A stretch of DNA of 64,000 nucleotides from Campylobacterales bacterium. Lineage in GTDB: Bacteria; Campylobacterota; Campylobacteria; Campylobacterales; Sulfurimonadaceae. Each line of letters starts with the position of its first letter. Positions within the stretch are counted from its first letter, which is position 1. Made by a program: the position numbers and the translations under genes. The stretch covers positions 60,558-124,557 of the forward strand of contig JAFGUB010000029.1 of the NCBI GenBank assembly GCA_016938735.1, given 5' to 3'. The notes below the pieces were generated by a model that saw only the letters and a program-made list of their open reading frames with translations, was not told the origin of the DNA and searched no databases. Positions 1-8,179 of the stretch are shown here, one piece after another.

Positions 1-523
1 CGTGAAGGATGCTCAGATCATCAACACCGTTTCGGATCAGAATCTGCGTACCGTAGCGCGAATGCATCTTTACCTGCTCAAACTCATCCTCTTCCAAAAG
101 GGTCGGTTTATCTAAAATAGCCGCATCGATATGGAGTTTCCCCAAATCATGCGTGAGTGCCGCAAAGACAAGCCCCCGCATTTTGTCAAGCTCAAACGAG
201 AGTTTTTGGCCCAGAATCGCGCTGAGAAACGCTACATTGGTCGAGTGCTCGTAGGTGGAGTAGTTAAGCGAAATAAAGCCCAAAAAAAGCGGAAAGATTT
301 GGTCGCATTGAGATACCTCTATGATCTCTTCAACACAGTGACGCAACTTCTCGACATCAAACAGCTCATCGCCGGAGGCGAATATCTCTTGCATCAATTC
401 GGCTGTTTTGGAGTACACGGCGATCAGACTACTGTTTTGTTGTTTCAAAAATAGAGGCTCTTTCTGGTTGGATTGATAGCTGTTATAGCTTTGATTTGTT
501 CTTGCTGTAACGGCTTGAAGCAT
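1..523 (-). CDS. HD-GYP domain protein, C-terminal part outside window
   Basis: Read from the ATG at 523 towards the left edge, where it is cut; 174 codons are visible. An in-frame stop lies only a few codons upstream of this ATG, so it is the first possible start. The visible protein has a helical N-terminal region of about 90 residues, then the start of an HD-GYP domain: a THDLGKLHID segment carries the HD metal-binding pair and is followed by a helix with KMHSRYG, as in HD-GYP phosphodiesterases. The second half with the HHExxDGxGYP motif would lie outside the window. Likely role is hydrolysis of cyclic-di-GMP in the cytoplasm (family knowledge). It is divergent from the PAS-HD-GYP gene and shares with it a symmetric operator (570-644). 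Confidence 0.8.
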   Translation of the reverse strand, partial: MLQAVTARTNQSYNSYQSNQKEPLFLKQQNSSLIAVYSKTAELMQEIFASGDELFDVEKLRHCVEEIIEVSQCDQIFPLFLGFISLNYSTYEHSTNVAFLSAILGQKLSFELDKMRGLVFAALTHDLGKLHIDAAILDKPTLLEEDEFEQVKMHSRYGTQILIRNGVDDLSILH

Positions 524-569
524 TGAATATTCCGTTTAAAGTGTGATGGTCTTAAGGAACTTTGCGTGA

Positions 570-644
570 ATGATACCCGCCGAGTGTTGGATGAGTGTTG
601 GATAGAAGTGCTCCAACACTCATCCAACACTCTTTGAGTAATAT
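570..644. promoter_or_regulatory. Divergent promoter with perfect inverted repeat of tandem 11-bp boxes
   Basis: Positions 582-602 and 612-632 form a perfect 21-bp inverted repeat with a 9-bp spacer. Each arm is two tandem boxes of the 11-mer TCCAACACTCA or a close variant, so four boxes face outwards in two pairs. On the plus strand the pair is 612-633 and a TAATAT -10-like hexamer starts at 639, 5 nt after the pair. On the minus strand the pair is 602-581 and TATCAT lies at 575-570, again 5 nt after it. Tandem half-sites at 11-bp spacing next to the -10 are typical of OmpR/PhoB-class activators. The same pair recurs at 2114-2135 before the two-component operon. Binding by that regulator is inferred. 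Confidence 0.7.
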
Positions 645-675
645 TGATCAACCGATAATACATGGGAGGGTGAAA

Positions 676-2100
676 ATGTCACATCAGCATCATGCGTGGA
701 GGGAGGAGCAACATCTGCTTGAGCAGTACAAGGAGATTGTGGATATCAGCAATATTGTCTCCAAAGCCAACCGATACGGAACCATCACTTATGTCAACAG
801 TCACTTTTGCAAACTCGCGGGCTATACCAAAGAGGAGCTTTTAGGCAAACCTCATAGTATTGTGCGCCATCCCGACATGCCAAAAAAGCTCTTTGAGCAG
901 ATGTGGCGAACCATTGAAGCCAAAAACATTTGGAACGGAGTCGTCAAAAATAGAGCCAAAGACGGCCATAGCTACTACGTCGATACAACGATCAAGCCCA
1001 TTTTGAACCGCGACGGCGATATTGTTGAGTACATCGCCATTCGCAAAGACATTACGGAGCTTGAGGAGTTTAGGCAGCAGCTTGAAAACGAGCTGAGCGT
1101 CAAAGAGGAGAACCTGCAGGAGATGATGCGCCGCTCGCGCGAATACCACAAGGCGATGGATGAGAGCACGATTTTGGTACGTGTCGATCTGAATGGAAAA
1201 ATCACCTACATCAACCGCGAATTTACCCATGCGCTTGGCTATACGGCGGCTGAAATCATCGGACAGGATCACCGCATTTTAAAACACCCCGATACCCCAA
1301 AGGTGATTATCAAAAATATTTGGGAAACGATTGTGTCGGGCAGAACATGGAAGGGGATCATTCAAGATTGCGACAAAAATGGTAAGACCGTCTGGCTCGA
1401 CACCGTCATCGTACCGATCAAGAACATGAAAGAGGAGGTGGTGGAGTACCTCACCATCCGCCATAACGTTTCTGAAATCATACAGCTGCATGAAGAGATC
1501 GAAACGACCCAAGGGGAGTTGATCTATACCCTAGGCGCGGCTGCCGAAACACGCAGCAAAGAGACCGGCAACCATATCAAGCGCGTTGCACACTACTCCA
1601 GACTGTTGGCGCGGCTTTACGGTTTAAACAATAAAGAGGCCGAAATCCTTTTTCAGGCTTCTCCGATGCACGACATAGGAAAGCTCGCCATACCCGATCA
1701 TGTACTCAATAAATCGGGCAGGCTCGATGACGAGGAGTGGGAGATCATGCGCACGCACAGTGAAGTAGGCTATAAAATCCTTAATAACTCAACCAGACCC
1801 ATTCTCAAAGCAGCGGCCATTGTGGCGTATGAACATCATGAGAAGTGGGACGGAAGCGGCTATCCGCGCGGGCTTAAAGGCGAAGAGATTCACCCGTTTG
1901 GACGGATCACCGCGCTCGCCGATGTCTTCGATGCGCTCGGTAGCGAACGGGTCTATAAAAAGGCTTGGCCGCTGGAGCAGATTATTGAATATTTAAACAC
2001 CCAAAAGGGGCGGCATTTTGATCCTAGGCTTGTAGCGCTTTTTCTAAGCCGTCTTGACGATTTCTTGGCCGTTCGAGACCAATTTCAAGATGAGCTGTAG
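676..2100 (+). CDS. PAS-PAS-HD-GYP cyclic-di-GMP phosphodiesterase
   Basis: A 474-residue cytoplasmic signalling protein. Two PAS domains (about residues 25-125 and 150-255) are of the Aer type, recognisable by IVRHPDMP and KNRAKDG; this class often binds FAD and reports redox or oxygen state (family knowledge). A short coiled linker leads to a C-terminal HD-GYP domain with MHDIGK and HHEKWDGSGYP, so all usual metal and substrate residues look present and cleavage of c-di-GMP is expected. The start at 676 has GGGAGG at 663-668; an in-frame ATG at 595 lies inside the operator hairpin and is unlikely. The HD-GYP part is closely similar to that of the sia-region protein at 37528-38307. Expression is probably driven from the tandem-box promoter upstream. 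Confidence 0.9.
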   Translation: MSHQHHAWREEQHLLEQYKEIVDISNIVSKANRYGTITYVNSHFCKLAGYTKEELLGKPHSIVRHPDMPKKLFEQMWRTIEAKNIWNGVVKNRAKDGHSYYVDTTIKPILNRDGDIVEYIAIRKDITELEEFRQQLENELSVKEENLQEMMRRSREYHKAMDESTILVRVDLNGKITYINREFTHALGYTAAEIIGQDHRILKHPDTPKVIIKNIWETIVSGRTWKGIIQDCDKNGKTVWLDTVIVPIKNMKEEVVEYLTIRHNVSEIIQLHEEIETTQGELIYTLGAAAETRSKETGNHIKRVAHYSRLLARLYGLNNKEAEILFQASPMHDIGKLAIPDHVLNKSGRLDDEEWEIMRTHSEVGYKILNNSTRPILKAAAIVAYEHHEKWDGSGYPRGLKGEEIHPFGRITALADVFDALGSERVYKKAWPLEQIIEYLNTQKGRHFDPRLVALFLSRLDDFLAVRDQFQDEL

Positions 2101-2113
2101 CGATACGCATCAA

Positions 2114-2146
2114 TCCAACAGTGATCCAACACTCTTGGGATAAAAT
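2114..2146 (+). promoter_or_regulatory. Tandem 11-bp box promoter of the two-component operon
   Basis: TCCAACAGTGA (2114-2124) is followed directly by TCCAACACTCT (2125-2135), then 5 nt, then a TAAAAT -10-like hexamer at 2141-2146. The pair matches 612-633 at 20 of 22 positions and has the same distance to the -10. It precedes the histidine kinase gene, suggesting autoregulation by the response regulator encoded at 2977-3663 (inference). Confidence 0.65.
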
Positions 2147-2173
2147 ACGGATATAGCAACGCTGGAGCGCTTA

Positions 2174-2980
2174 ATGGCATGTTTTTTAGTAGCATTGATA
2201 GTGATTTTGGCGCTGGCGCTGACCTACTACGTCGTGATGTTTCAGCGCCAGAAGAGGCAATGCGGCGTCCTTCTTGACGAGCTGAACCAATCTACGGCGC
2301 AGCAAACCTTTTTTATGCGCAAAATGATCCACGAGATGAACACCCCCTTAAGCGCGATAGAGCTAAACGTCTCCACGCTGCTCAAAGAGCGCTGTTGTAC
2401 CCATAGTGTCGAAATGATCAAAAGCTCCGCACGTATGCTGGCGACCATCTATGAAGATATCGCGTTTCACGTCGGTAAAGAGAAGATCTGCTACCCCGCG
2501 CAGTGGATCGATTTGGAGTCGTTTGTGGCTGATCGGATGCTCTATTTTGACACGATGGCCAGCGTCAAAAACATCTTTCTTGAGATGCAATCAGATCCGG
2601 AGTGCTACGTCTATATCAGCAAAACGGAGCTTCAGCGCATCGTGGACAACACCCTCTCCAATGCCATCAAGTACTCCACCAGCGCCTCGCCGATCATCGA
2701 CATTACGATCATTCATGTCGATGGCGCGATTGAGCTGATCTTCAAAGATACCGGTATCGGCATGAGTGACGATGAGGTCAAAAATCTCTTTGTCTCCTAC
2801 TACCGGGGTATGCACAATGCGCAGGGACTTGGGCTTGGCATGAGCATCATCAAGAAGATTTGCGACGACTACGACATAGTCATCCGCGTGCAGAGTAAAA
2901 AGAGAGAGGGAAGCCTCTTTAGCTATACCTTTCCGCCCAAAATGGTCACAAAAGATCCAAGTGCCAACGGTCATCCATGA
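2174..2980 (+). CDS. Sensor histidine kinase with short N-terminal membrane anchor
   Basis: A 268-residue kinase. One hydrophobic helix (about residues 3-23) anchors it; there is no room for a periplasmic sensor domain. The dimerisation/phosphoacceptor region has HEMNTPLS with His53. The ATPase part has an N-box (DNTLSNAIKYS), a G1 box (DTGIGMS) and a G2 box (GLGLGMSI), so it should be active. GGAG at 2164-2167 supports the ATG at 2174. The stop overlaps the response regulator start by 4 bp, so the pair is translationally coupled. With no external sensor domain, the input may come from the membrane, the cytoplasm or a partner protein (inference). It resembles the larger kinase at 47076. Confidence 0.88.
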   Translation: MACFLVALIVILALALTYYVVMFQRQKRQCGVLLDELNQSTAQQTFFMRKMIHEMNTPLSAIELNVSTLLKERCCTHSVEMIKSSARMLATIYEDIAFHVGKEKICYPAQWIDLESFVADRMLYFDTMASVKNIFLEMQSDPECYVYISKTELQRIVDNTLSNAIKYSTSASPIIDITIIHVDGAIELIFKDTGIGMSDDEVKNLFVSYYRGMHNAQGLGLGMSIIKKICDDYDIVIRVQSKKREGSLFSYTFPPKMVTKDPSANGHP

Positions 2981-3663
2981 GAGCCTTACTGCTAGAGGAT
3001 GATTTCAACACCTCTTTTGTGATCGCTGCCCGGCTCGAAACGATGGGTTATAGCGTCGATAAGTGCTTTGACGGCGAGTGCGCGATGAATGCGGTGTACG
3101 CCAAGCAGTACGATGTCTACATACTCGATTTGATGGTGCCCAACGTCGATGGATACGAGGTGCTAGAGTATATCGTGAGCAGTAATCCGCTCGCGGCCAC
3201 CATTGTTATTTCGACGCACATTGAGATAGAGTATCTTAAAAAAGCATTCCAAAAGGGGTGCAGCGACTACTTGAAAAAGCCTTTTGAGATGGAAGAACTG
3301 CTGCTACGAATCAGAAATGTGGTGCGTCTCACCGGCAGCAAAACCAATACGGAGATCATCAATCTCTCGCAAGGCTATAGCTACTCACTCCCCAAAAACG
3401 AACTCTACTATTACGACGAGCTGATTGAGCTGACCAAAATCGAGTCGATGCTGCTGCGCATCTTGATTTTGAATCTGGGCAGCGTAGTCTCGAACGAAGA
3501 GATCAAAAACTATGTATGGGACGATGAAGAGATCTCGCCGTTGACCATCCGCTATTGGATCTACCGCCTGATCAAAAAGTTTAAACCGGGCATGATCGTC
3601 AATATCCGAGGCATCGGTTACCGCCTGAGAAAACTTGATACCGGTGACGATACGAAGTTTTAG
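2977..3663 (+). CDS. OmpR-family response regulator
   Basis: A 228-residue regulator. The receiver domain (about 1-115) has the acidic pair in LLEDD, the phosphoacceptor Asp51 in YILDLMVP, and the Lys of YLKKPFEM. The C-terminal winged helix (about 130-225) ends with RGIGYRL, typical of OmpR/PhoB regulators. It overlaps its kinase by 4 bp. The repeated TCCAACA boxes before this operon and before the divergent HD-GYP genes fit the tandem-site mode of this family, so it probably controls c-di-GMP turnover genes and itself (inference). The nearest relative in the window is the regulator at 48928. Confidence 0.9.
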   Translation: MRALLLEDDFNTSFVIAARLETMGYSVDKCFDGECAMNAVYAKQYDVYILDLMVPNVDGYEVLEYIVSSNPLAATIVISTHIEIEYLKKAFQKGCSDYLKKPFEMEELLLRIRNVVRLTGSKTNTEIINLSQGYSYSLPKNELYYYDELIELTKIESMLLRILILNLGSVVSNEEIKNYVWDDEEISPLTIRYWIYRLIKKFKPGMIVNIRGIGYRLRKLDTGDDTKF

Positions 3664-3687
3664 GTTTTTCGGCACTTGAATAGATGC

Positions 3688-3693
3688 TACAAT
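3688..3693 (+). promoter_or_regulatory. Probable -10 of exonuclease III gene
   Basis: TACAAT in the context GATGCTACAATCC, 22 nt before the start codon. No convincing -35 is visible, as is common in this phylum. Confidence 0.4.
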
Positions 3694-3715
3694 CCGCCCA
3701 AAAAAAGGCATGTGC

Positions 3716-4489
3716 ATGACCGGCAGCATCGAAATTCTTTCATGGAACCTCAACGGCATTCGCGCCGTGGCGGACAAAAACGGCTTTGCGTGGCTCGATG
3801 AGCGCGGTGCGGATCTGATCTTTTTCCAAGAGATCAAAGCGATGGAAGATCAGGTCCCTAAGCACCTCTTCGAGATTTATCCGCATCATGTCGTCAATTC
3901 GGCTGCCAAAAAGGGCTACTCAGGCACCATGAGCCTCTCGCGCTTCACCCCTGATATGGTGCTTACATGTAAGGAGATCGACACGCTTGATGAGGGACGC
4001 ATTATCGAGCACCGCTACGGCGATCTGTGCATCTTCGGCATCTACTTTCCCAACGGCCAAAAAGATGAAGAGCGTCTGGCGCACAAGATGAAGTTTTATG
4101 ATGACTTCCTCGCTTACTGTGATGCTCTGCGCACTGAGGGCAAGTCGATCATCTTCTGTGGCGACGTCAACACCGCACACTGCGAGATCGACCTCAAACA
4201 CCCCAAAGCCAACGAGAAGACTTCCGGCTTTTTGCCGATTGAGCGCGCTTGGATCGACAAAGTCATCGAGCACGGCTACATTGACACCTTTCGCTATGTC
4301 CACGGCGATGAGATTGATCGCTACAGCTGGTGGAGCTACCGCGCCGGCGCACGCATCAAAAATGTAGGCTGGAGGATCGACTACTTCTTCATCTCCGATG
4401 ATTTAGCAGAGTGCCTAGAAGACGCCTTCATCCTCGATGAGATCATGGGCTCAGATCACTGCCCCGTGGGGATTCGCCTTTCACTCTAA
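3716..4489 (+). CDS. xthA: Exodeoxyribonuclease III / AP endonuclease
   Basis: A 257-residue protein of the EEP nuclease family, close to the usual length of XthA. It acts in base-excision repair, cutting 5' of abasic sites and degrading the 3' strand of duplex DNA (family knowledge). Visible motifs are SWNLNGIRA (metal-binding Asn), FFQEIK (metal-binding Glu), FCGDVNTAH, RIDYFFIS and the C-terminal GSDHCPV with the catalytic Asp-His. The ATG at 3716 is preferred over the one at 3710 because the AAAAGG at 3703-3708 is then 7 nt away. One exact TTACATGTAA palindrome lies inside the gene at 3963. It stands alone between the regulator and the toxin-antitoxin pair. Confidence 0.92.
   Translation: MTGSIEILSWNLNGIRAVADKNGFAWLDERGADLIFFQEIKAMEDQVPKHLFEIYPHHVVNSAAKKGYSGTMSLSRFTPDMVLTCKEIDTLDEGRIIEHRYGDLCIFGIYFPNGQKDEERLAHKMKFYDDFLAYCDALRTEGKSIIFCGDVNTAHCEIDLKHPKANEKTSGFLPIERAWIDKVIEHGYIDTFRYVHGDEIDRYSWWSYRAGARIKNVGWRIDYFFISDDLAECLEDAFILDEIMGSDHCPVGIRLSL
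3963..3972. repeat. TTACATGTAA iterated palindrome (first of 14 exact copies)
   Basis: Exact copies start at 3963, 4534, 17553, 21496, 22101, 24930, 31499, 32958, 33217, 33256, 33307, 33430, 33909 and 43635. The 8-base core TACATGTA also occurs in one- or two-mismatch forms of the 10-mer near 8640, 9989, 10574, 12126, 16414, 21838, 22320, 24162, 25410, 27468, 30164, 32315, 36296, 40030, 42718, 44104, 44464 and 47775. Inside genes it is read either as Leu-His-Val or as Leu/Pro/Val-Thr-Cys-Lys/Asn; the third frame would give a stop. Function unknown. Confidence 0.85.
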
Positions 4490-4533
4490 AGCAGGATTTT
4501 TAAAAAGCGAGGATGGCAACTGTGGGGTTTTCT

Positions 4534-4543
4534 TTACATGTAA
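4534..4543. repeat. Intergenic TTACATGTAA palindrome
   Basis: The only exact copy that lies fully outside a gene, 45 bp after the exonuclease III stop. The remaining 4490-4775 gap holds a small hairpin and the toxin-antitoxin promoter and nothing else that I can recognise. Confidence 0.7.
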
Positions 4544-4654
4544 GGGAAATATTGTCTTGTAGCTTTTTATTTGCTGTTTGTTTAAAGTAGCCTTTTTATG
4601 TTTTCTGTAATAGATCTTGTTGCACCAAAACGAATCCTTCTGCAGGATATGAAT

Positions 4655-4680
4655 GCTATTGAATGGTTGTACTCAATAGC
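4655..4680. repeat. Short perfect hairpin before the toxin-antitoxin genes
   Basis: GCTATTGA (4655-4662) and TCAATAGC (4673-4680) form an 8-bp stem with a 10-nt loop. No T-run follows, so it is not a typical terminator; it could be an operator or a weak RNA structure. Confidence 0.4.
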
Positions 4681-4736
4681 CAATAGGGCTGACATTGTTT
4701 TAAGATGAATTAAAAACTATATACATACGAATATAG

Positions 4737-4742
4737 TATAAT
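4737..4742 (+). promoter_or_regulatory. Probable -10 of the toxin-antitoxin operon
   Basis: TATAAT in a very AT-rich stretch, 33 nt before the antitoxin start. Confidence 0.45.
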
Positions 4743-4775
4743 GATTTGAAGAACTAGAATGTAAAAAGGATGTGT

Positions 4776-5030
4776 ATGATTGAAGCGACACTGGCCGATA
4801 TCCGAAAACCGGAAACATTGTACAGCTTTCAAAACGATATCGTCCATATCATCGATGGACGAAAAAAAGAGGAAGTTGGATTCTTTGTCCCAAAATCAAT
4901 GGCTGATGAATTTAAAGCCTTCGTCGAATCGATTGAAAAAGCCAAACGAACGGCGCTGCTTCAACGTATCGCCAAAGCACAGGAACGTGATCCGATCGAA
5001 GAGGGCGGAGTGGGCGATGGAATACTCTAA
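4776..5030 (+). CDS. Antitoxin partner of MazF-like toxin
   Basis: An 84-residue acidic protein placed directly before, and overlapping by 14 bp, a MazF/PemK-like toxin gene. That arrangement is the main evidence for its role: it should bind and neutralise the toxin and repress the operon. The N-terminal part (about residues 1-45) is beta-rich and contains GRKKEEVGFFVP; the rest is a charged helix with KAKRTALLQRIAKAQ. I see no clear AbrB or RHH fold, so the antitoxin class is uncertain. The ATG at 4776 is chosen over 4770 because AAAAAGGA ends at 4770. Confidence 0.7.
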   Translation: MIEATLADIRKPETLYSFQNDIVHIIDGRKKEEVGFFVPKSMADEFKAFVESIEKAKRTALLQRIAKAQERDPIEEGGVGDGIL

Positions 5031-5355
5031 GCATGACATCTGCCTGGTCAATTTCAATCCCGCAAAAGGCGGGGAGATGGGAAAGCTTCGTCCTGCCATT
5101 ATTGTGAGCTCGGATGAAGATAATGCACTGCTCTCAACAGTCATTGTCATTCCACTCTCTACAGAGATTGAACCGGACGCGCTGCCCTACCGTTATACAT
5201 TGCAATCCAGAGAGAAATTGAACCAAGATTCCGATGCCTGCATCAATGAAATACGCGCGCTTTCAAAAAGCCGCGTGAAAGAAAGACTCGCGTCATTATC
5301 GAAAGAAGAAGCGGTGATGATCCAAAAAGCTTTGTGCGATCTATTGGGAAATTGA
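5017..5355 (+). CDS. mazF: MazF/PemK-family endoribonuclease toxin
   Basis: A 112-residue protein of usual MazF length. The N-terminus has HDICLVNFNPAKGGEMGK followed by RPAIIVSSD, the hallmark strand-loop segment of the family with the catalytic Arg. Further on are VIVIPLST and a NEIRALSKSRV segment, also typical. MazF proteins cleave single-stranded mRNA at short sequences and halt growth (family knowledge). The start ATG at 5017 lies inside the antitoxin gene, giving translational coupling. The pair sits between two unrelated operons and may be a small acquired module. Confidence 0.85.
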   Translation: MEYSKHDICLVNFNPAKGGEMGKLRPAIIVSSDEDNALLSTVIVIPLSTEIEPDALPYRYTLQSREKLNQDSDACINEIRALSKSRVKERLASLSKEEAVMIQKALCDLLGN

Positions 5356-5481
5356 ATTTCCCCATCTGTATAAAAACGCAAAAACGGGGACAGCAAACGA
5401 GGCTACTTTGAATAATTGGGCGCCGTTCTCTTATAGATACAGATTGTCATCGTCGGCATCCGATAAAACAAAAATCCGCCT

Positions 5482-5511
5482 TTGGCTCCAAAAGCACACT
5501 TGGGCTACAAT
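5482..5511 (+). promoter_or_regulatory. Probable sigma-70 promoter of GT9-GT39-PAP2 operon
   Basis: TTGGCT at 5482-5487, an 18-bp spacer and TACAAT at 5506-5511, 27 nt before the GT9 start. The rest of the 5356-5538 gap shows no gene. Confidence 0.5.
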
Positions 5512-5538
5512 ACCGTTTTGTTTTGAGAGGGGAGATAC

Positions 5539-6762
5539 ATGAACGTCGATACGATGCGCCATATTGATCATTATGCGGGGGTTCCGCTTACTTTTGCACT
5601 GACGCTGGGGCTTAAACTCTTTAGGCTCTTTCTTCCTGAAACCCCTAAAAAGCCCAAAAACGTGCTGCTCATTGAGCTAAGCGAAATGGGCAGTGCGATA
5701 CTGGTCGATCCGGCGATGCGCAAGCTGCAGGGTCAGATCGAAGGGGAGCTCTTTTTTGTGATTTTTAAAAAGAACAAGCCCTCTTTGCTGCTGCTGAACA
5801 CCGTCAAAGAGGAGAACATCTTCACGATTGATGAAGAGGGTTTGGTGCCGCTGGCGCAGAGTACGCTGGAGTTTTTGAAGTGGTGCAGAATCAAGCAGAT
5901 CGATTCGGTGATCGATCTGGAGCTGTTTTCACGTTTTACGGCGCTACTTACGGGGCTTTGCGGCGCGACCAACCGCGTAGGTTTTCACAGCTTTCACAAC
6001 GAAGGGCTCTACCGTGGTGATCTGCTCACCCATAAAGTGGCCTACAACCCCCACATGCACATCGCCAAAAATTTTGTCTCGCTGGTCGATGCCCTGCTTT
6101 CAAGCGAACCGCAACTCCCCTACACCAAACGCATCATCGGCGATGAGGAGATCGTGTTGGCCCAAACAGAGGTGAGCAAAGAGCAAAAAGAGGCGGTGCG
6201 TGCCGTCGTCGCGCAGCGCTATGAGGGCTTTGATCCGCAGCATAACCCCATCGTTTTAGTCAATTCCAACGCCTCCGATCTGCTGCCGCAGCGCCGCTGG
6301 GCGCGTGCGAACTACGCCAAAGTGATTGAGATGATCCTTGCTGCGCATCCCGGTGCGATTGTGCTGCTCACCGGCTCGCCCGATGAGCATGATGGGGCGC
6401 AGGCGCTGTGCAACATGGTTTATAACCCCCGCTGTATCAACTTCGCCGGAGCGGTGAAGTTTTTGCAGCTGCCCCATCTCTACGCCATCAGCGCCTTTAT
6501 GCTTACCAACGACTCCGGCCCCGCCCATTTTGCCGCGATCACGCCGATGCACACCTATGTCATTTTCGGCCCCGAAACCCCCGCGCTTTACGGTTCGCTG
6601 GGTTCAACCACGCCGATTTTTGCCGGTATGGCCTGTAGCCCCTGCGTAAGCGCCGCCAACCACCGCAAAACCCCCTGCAGTGACAATCAGTGTATTGCCA
6701 TCATCACCCCAGAGTGGGTCTTTAACACGCTGCGACCGCGTCTTGATGCCCTACCGCACTGA
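5539..6762 (+). CDS. Glycosyltransferase family 9 (heptosyltransferase-like)
   Basis: A 407-residue protein. The N-terminal Rossmann-like half has KNVLLIELSEMGSAI, the GT9 pattern in which the glycine loop contacts the acceptor. The C-terminal half has IVLVNSNASD, RRWARANYAKVI, VLLTGSPDEHD and LTNDSGPAHFAA, the conserved nucleotide-sugar binding motif of ADP-heptose transferases. It probably adds a sugar to lipopolysaccharide core or another surface glycan at the inner face of the inner membrane. A cysteine-rich stretch near residues 355-375 is unusual. It overlaps the next gene by 17 bp and starts a three-gene operon concerned with envelope glycolipids. Exact sugar and acceptor cannot be told. 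Confidence 0.82.
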   Translation: MNVDTMRHIDHYAGVPLTFALTLGLKLFRLFLPETPKKPKNVLLIELSEMGSAILVDPAMRKLQGQIEGELFFVIFKKNKPSLLLLNTVKEENIFTIDEEGLVPLAQSTLEFLKWCRIKQIDSVIDLELFSRFTALLTGLCGATNRVGFHSFHNEGLYRGDLLTHKVAYNPHMHIAKNFVSLVDALLSSEPQLPYTKRIIGDEEIVLAQTEVSKEQKEAVRAVVAQRYEGFDPQHNPIVLVNSNASDLLPQRRWARANYAKVIEMILAAHPGAIVLLTGSPDEHDGAQALCNMVYNPRCINFAGAVKFLQLPHLYAISAFMLTNDSGPAHFAAITPMHTYVIFGPETPALYGSLGSTTPIFAGMACSPCVSAANHRKTPCSDNQCIAIITPEWVFNTLRPRLDALPH

Positions 6763-8179
6763 TTCGTACCTGCCCTTTTGGGTCTTTGTCGGCCTGATCA
6801 CGCTGGTGCGGCTGCTCACCATCCCCTTTTTTGATCTGGGGGTGGATGAGGCGCACTATGTGCTTTATGGGCGCTACCTTGATCTAAGCTATTTTGACCA
6901 TCCGCCGCTGGCGGGGTGGACGCACGCCCTTTTTGCTTGGCTTTTTGGGGAAAATCTGATCGCCGCGCGCTTAAGCGCCGTATTACTTGGCATCGTGACT
7001 TTGTGGTATCTGTACCGTTTTTTACTGCAGGTGATTCAGAGTCAGAGCGCCGCGCTTTTTGGGGTGGTGGCCTTCGCCGCTACGCCGATGTTTGGCGCAC
7101 TCTTTATGATGCTGATGCCCGAGACCCTGCTACTCGCGCTCATCTTCCCTGTGCTGCTGAGTGTTCATGCCATCGAGCGCCACAACCGTCTGCGCGACTG
7201 GGTGGTGCTTGGCGTTTTGTTGGGGCTGGCGGGTTTAGCCAAATATACGGCGGTACTTATTCCTTTGGCACTGCTGCTGTACTTGCTGCGGCGGCGTAAA
7301 ACGGCGCTGCTGCTCACCTACAAATTCCCGCTCGCTGTGCTGATTGCCTTGGTGATGGTTTCGCCCGTGATTGTGTGGAACATGCAGCACGACTGGATCA
7401 GCTTTGCCTTTCAATCCGACCATGTTGCCGGCGGCGGCGGAGTCAATCTGAAGGCTTTTGGCCTCTCGCTGGCCGCCCAGTTTGGGGCCTATTCGCCCTT
7501 TTTGGCTCCGGTGGCTTTTTATGGGCTCTACCGCGCCTTGCGTTCGCCCGGCGATCTGCTCTTTAGCGCAGGTGTGGTCGCGGCGGTGATCGTGCTCTTT
7601 TTTGGCTTTGCTTCGCTCTTTAAAAGTGCGCTGCCGCACTGGAACGCCCTCTTTTATCTGCTGATGTTGCCTGTGGGAAGTGCGCTGCTTTTTGAGCAGG
7701 TGCGCGTTTGGGGGCGCGCTATCCGCTTGGGCGTGGCGCTCTCGTTGATGCTCACGCTCTATCTGCACAGTGAGCTGGCGCTCAAATACACCCCCTTCCC
7801 TGCCTATGCGAGTCTGCACCGCGACATTTACGGCTTCGATGAGATCATGCGTGAAGCCAATGCACTGCTAAAGCCCGATCAGGCCCTTGCGGTGGCGCAC
7901 TGGTCGCTGGCGTCGCGCGCGCTGTATTACAACCAAAGCTACCATACCCCTTTGTTTGTGCTTGATCGCCGCATAGATCAGTTTGATCTGTGGCAACCCG
8001 AAGATCCCATCGGGCGCGATTTGCTGCTGATTTCGACCCACGATTTCAAAATCAATATTGAGAAAAAGCTACAGTGCGGGCGTGTGGTTGAGATGGGCCT
8101 TTATGACATACGGATTCGGGGCCGCATCGTTGATACCGCTATGTTTATCCTGTGCGAGGACTTTGGAGGTTTGCGATGA
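6746..8179 (+). CDS. ArnT/PMT-like GT39 membrane glycosyltransferase
   Basis: A 477-residue polytopic membrane protein. The first periplasmic loop has DLGVDEAHYVLYG and YFDHPPLAGW, the acidic motif and DHPP pattern of GT-C enzymes of family 39/83, which move sugars from polyprenyl phosphate to lipid A or protein. About ten hydrophobic helices follow, then a soluble C-terminal domain from about residue 375. The ATG at 6746 overlaps the GT9 gene end by 17 bp. Together with the PAP2 phosphatase downstream it suggests modification of lipid A phosphates, which lowers negative surface charge; that function is inference, and a glycan-specific role is equally possible. Confidence 0.8.
   Translation: MPYRTDSYLPFWVFVGLITLVRLLTIPFFDLGVDEAHYVLYGRYLDLSYFDHPPLAGWTHALFAWLFGENLIAARLSAVLLGIVTLWYLYRFLLQVIQSQSAALFGVVAFAATPMFGALFMMLMPETLLLALIFPVLLSVHAIERHNRLRDWVVLGVLLGLAGLAKYTAVLIPLALLLYLLRRRKTALLLTYKFPLAVLIALVMVSPVIVWNMQHDWISFAFQSDHVAGGGGVNLKAFGLSLAAQFGAYSPFLAPVAFYGLYRALRSPGDLLFSAGVVAAVIVLFFGFASLFKSALPHWNALFYLLMLPVGSALLFEQVRVWGRAIRLGVALSLMLTLYLHSELALKYTPFPAYASLHRDIYGFDEIMREANALLKPDQALAVAHWSLASRALYYNQSYHTPLFVLDRRIDQFDLWQPEDPIGRDLLLISTHDFKINIEKKLQCGRVVEMGLYDIRIRGRIVDTAMFILCEDFGGLR

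Noticed and set aside
131..454. Plus-strand open frame of 107 codons at the left edge
   Set aside because: It lies opposite the minus-strand HD-GYP gene, which has clear HD motifs; no ribosome-binding site or known domain on the plus strand.
2101..2173. Small RNA or terminator in the gap
   Set aside because: The repeats are tandem, not inverted, and end next to a -10, so an operator explains them better.
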